From positions 1 through 6,238 of the forward strand of contig DMAT01000430.1 in the NCBI GenBank assembly GCA_003451635.1: DNA of 6,238 nt, in the 5' to 3' direction. The notes below the pieces were generated by a model. That model saw nothing but the letters and a program-made list of their open reading frames with translations, had not been told where the DNA came from and ran no database searches. Shown piece by piece: positions 5,373 through 6,238 of the stretch. The DNA comes from Syntrophus sp. (in: bacteria). Its GTDB lineage: Bacteria; Desulfobacterota; Syntrophia; Syntrophales; UBA8958. Both the position numbers and the translations under genes were made by a program. How positions within the stretch are numbered: the first letter of the stretch is position 1; each line of letters opens with the position of its first letter.

Positions 5373-6238
5373 ATGATGAATCGATCATATAAATACAAAA
5401 TAATGACAAGGCATTACGCCGCCCTGTTGATCCTGATCGCCTGGCTGCTGTCCCCGGCTTCTCCGGTCCCGGCAGCGGCGCCGTACGGGGCCGTCCATTT
5501 TTCCCGGGGTGAGGTGACCATTCTTCCGGCCGGCGGCAAGCAGGACAGCTCCCTTCCGCCGGGCTCCCTCAGTCCGGATGACCGCATCCTCACCGGCAAA
5601 GACGCACTTGCGGAAATCATCCTGGAGAGTAAATCCGTTCTGCGTCTGGGACCGGACACCCGGCTGGCCGTGAAAGACGGGAAGGCAGCCATCCTGGAGC
5701 AGGGGACCCTTTGCCTGCAGGCGCCGGAAGGGGTCAAGGAAAGGATCTTGGCCGGGAAAATGGCCGTTGACATCGCCGGGGCGACGATCATGGTGGCTCA
5801 TGCCCCCGGGCAGGCCGTAAAGATCATTGCCCTGGAAGGAAAGAGCCGGGCCGCCGTTTCCGACCGTTTCGGCGAATGGCTGATCCTCGCCCCGGGGAAG
5901 ATGCTGATGGTCCCTCCCGAGTCGCGCAGCCTGCCCGATCCCGTCGATGTCGATCTCGATCGCCTGGCAAAAAGTTCATTCCTGATCCGGACCGGGACGG
6001 GCCGGGACAAAACGCCGTCGCCATCCCTGGACCGCGAAAGAATCCAGGCCGCTGTCACGGGCCAACAATTCTCCCTTGCCAAAGGGGATCTTGACACGAC
6101 CAATCTCTTCCTGCTTCAGGGCACCCGCCTGTTCGCCGCCTCGGCCAATCAACTGGCAAGCCTCGAAAATCGCATGCATGCCTGGTCGGCGGCGCCGTCC
6201 CTGACCGCCTATACCCTCAAGGGAAACTCCGTTGTAAC
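5373..6238 (+). CDS. FecR-domain protein, N-terminal part (3' end outside window)
   Basis: The frame is open from ATG 5373 to the window edge, giving 288 complete codons. GGGAG at 5361-5365 lies 7 nt before the start; a second ATG follows at once (5376). Residues 15-36 form a signal peptide ending in PAAA, so the rest should be exported. Residues about 40-140 resemble a FecR domain: GEVTILPAGG (46-55), DDRILTGKDALAEIILESKSVLRLG in 69-93, PDT (94-96), then a repeating pattern of short beta strands. FecR domains act as periplasmic sensors or scaffolds near the envelope. In the classic fec system FecR relays a signal from an outer-membrane receptor to a sigma factor, but many delta-proteobacterial FecR-domain proteins have no sigma factor partner, and none is visible here. 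It lacks the cytoplasmic N-terminus and inner helix of true FecR, so the domain name is safer than the fec function. The next 150 residues are alanine/arginine-rich and unassigned. It probably forms an operon with the upstream barrel gene. Confidence 0.72.
   Translation, partial: MMNRSYKYKIMTRHYAALLILIAWLLSPASPVPAAAPYGAVHFSRGEVTILPAGGKQDSSLPPGSLSPDDRILTGKDALAEIILESKSVLRLGPDTRLAVKDGKAAILEQGTLCLQAPEGVKERILAGKMAVDIAGATIMVAHAPGQAVKIIALEGKSRAAVSDRFGEWLILAPGKMLMVPPESRSLPDPVDVDLDRLAKSSFLIRTGTGRDKTPSPSLDRERIQAAVTGQQFSLAKGDLDTTNLFLLQGTRLFAASANQLASLENRMHAWSAAPSLTAYTLKGNSVV

Noticed and set aside
5385..6179. Several - strand open frames in the right-hand part, and a + strand one at 5876-6094
   Set aside because: All are shadows of the FecR-domain gene, whose + strand frame is open across the whole stretch and begins with a ribosome binding site and signal peptide.

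Overview
The window looks like a chromosomal segment of a Gram-negative bacterium. It has the 3' end of a Complex I gene (nuoN), an exported rhodanese, an outer-membrane beta-barrel protein with a C-terminal phenylalanine, and a FecR-domain protein with a signal peptide. A Desulfobacterota-like (delta-proteobacterial) host would fit this mix, but that is a weak inference: no taxonomic marker gene is present.

Layout. (1) 1-374: C-terminal part of NuoN, + strand. (2) 375-793: AT-rich spacer ending in a nested inverted repeat (725-791) and a 7-6-7 dyad (781-800) that overlaps the end of the next gene. (3) 794-2774: two tandem, overlapping tyrosine recombinase genes on the - strand. Their coding content is visibly different from nuoN and the right-hand genes, and they look like an inserted mobile module. 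Each gene has exactly one in-frame stop, and both are TAG. The upstream gene has a very good ribosome binding site and ATG at 2774, then TAG at codon 20; its catalytic part is intact from GTG 2624 onward. The downstream gene has TAG at codon 214, which cuts off the HxxR, His and Tyr catalytic residues. (4) 2775-3298: spacer with repeats, a near-palindrome and a textbook sigma70 promoter (TTGACA, 17 bp, TATACT) that drives the next gene. (5) 3299-3772: small exported rhodanese-domain protein, + strand. (6) 3773-4368: spacer with a run of hairpins ending in a rho-independent terminator at about 4026-4067 (a structured 3' UTR or small RNA candidate), then a separate promoter candidate for the next operon. 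(7) 4369-6238: two-gene + strand operon of an outer-membrane beta-barrel protein and, 17 bp later, a FecR-domain protein that runs off the window.

How it fits together. The nuo operon end, the rhodanese unit and the barrel/FecR operon are independent transcription units. The recombinase pair sits between the first two, on the opposite strand. It resembles recombinase-only modules such as the Recombinase-In-Trio (RIT) elements, in which several different tyrosine recombinases are encoded in overlapping genes, but only two are visible here. The most interesting signals are the paired amber codons, the 18-bp perfect palindrome lying over the first gene's fallback GTG start, and the nested dyads at the 3' end of the module. 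Either the module is decaying by two nonsense mutations, or it came from a context where UAG is read as an amino acid. TAG ends two ordinary genes in this window, which favours decay or foreign origin over host-wide recoding.
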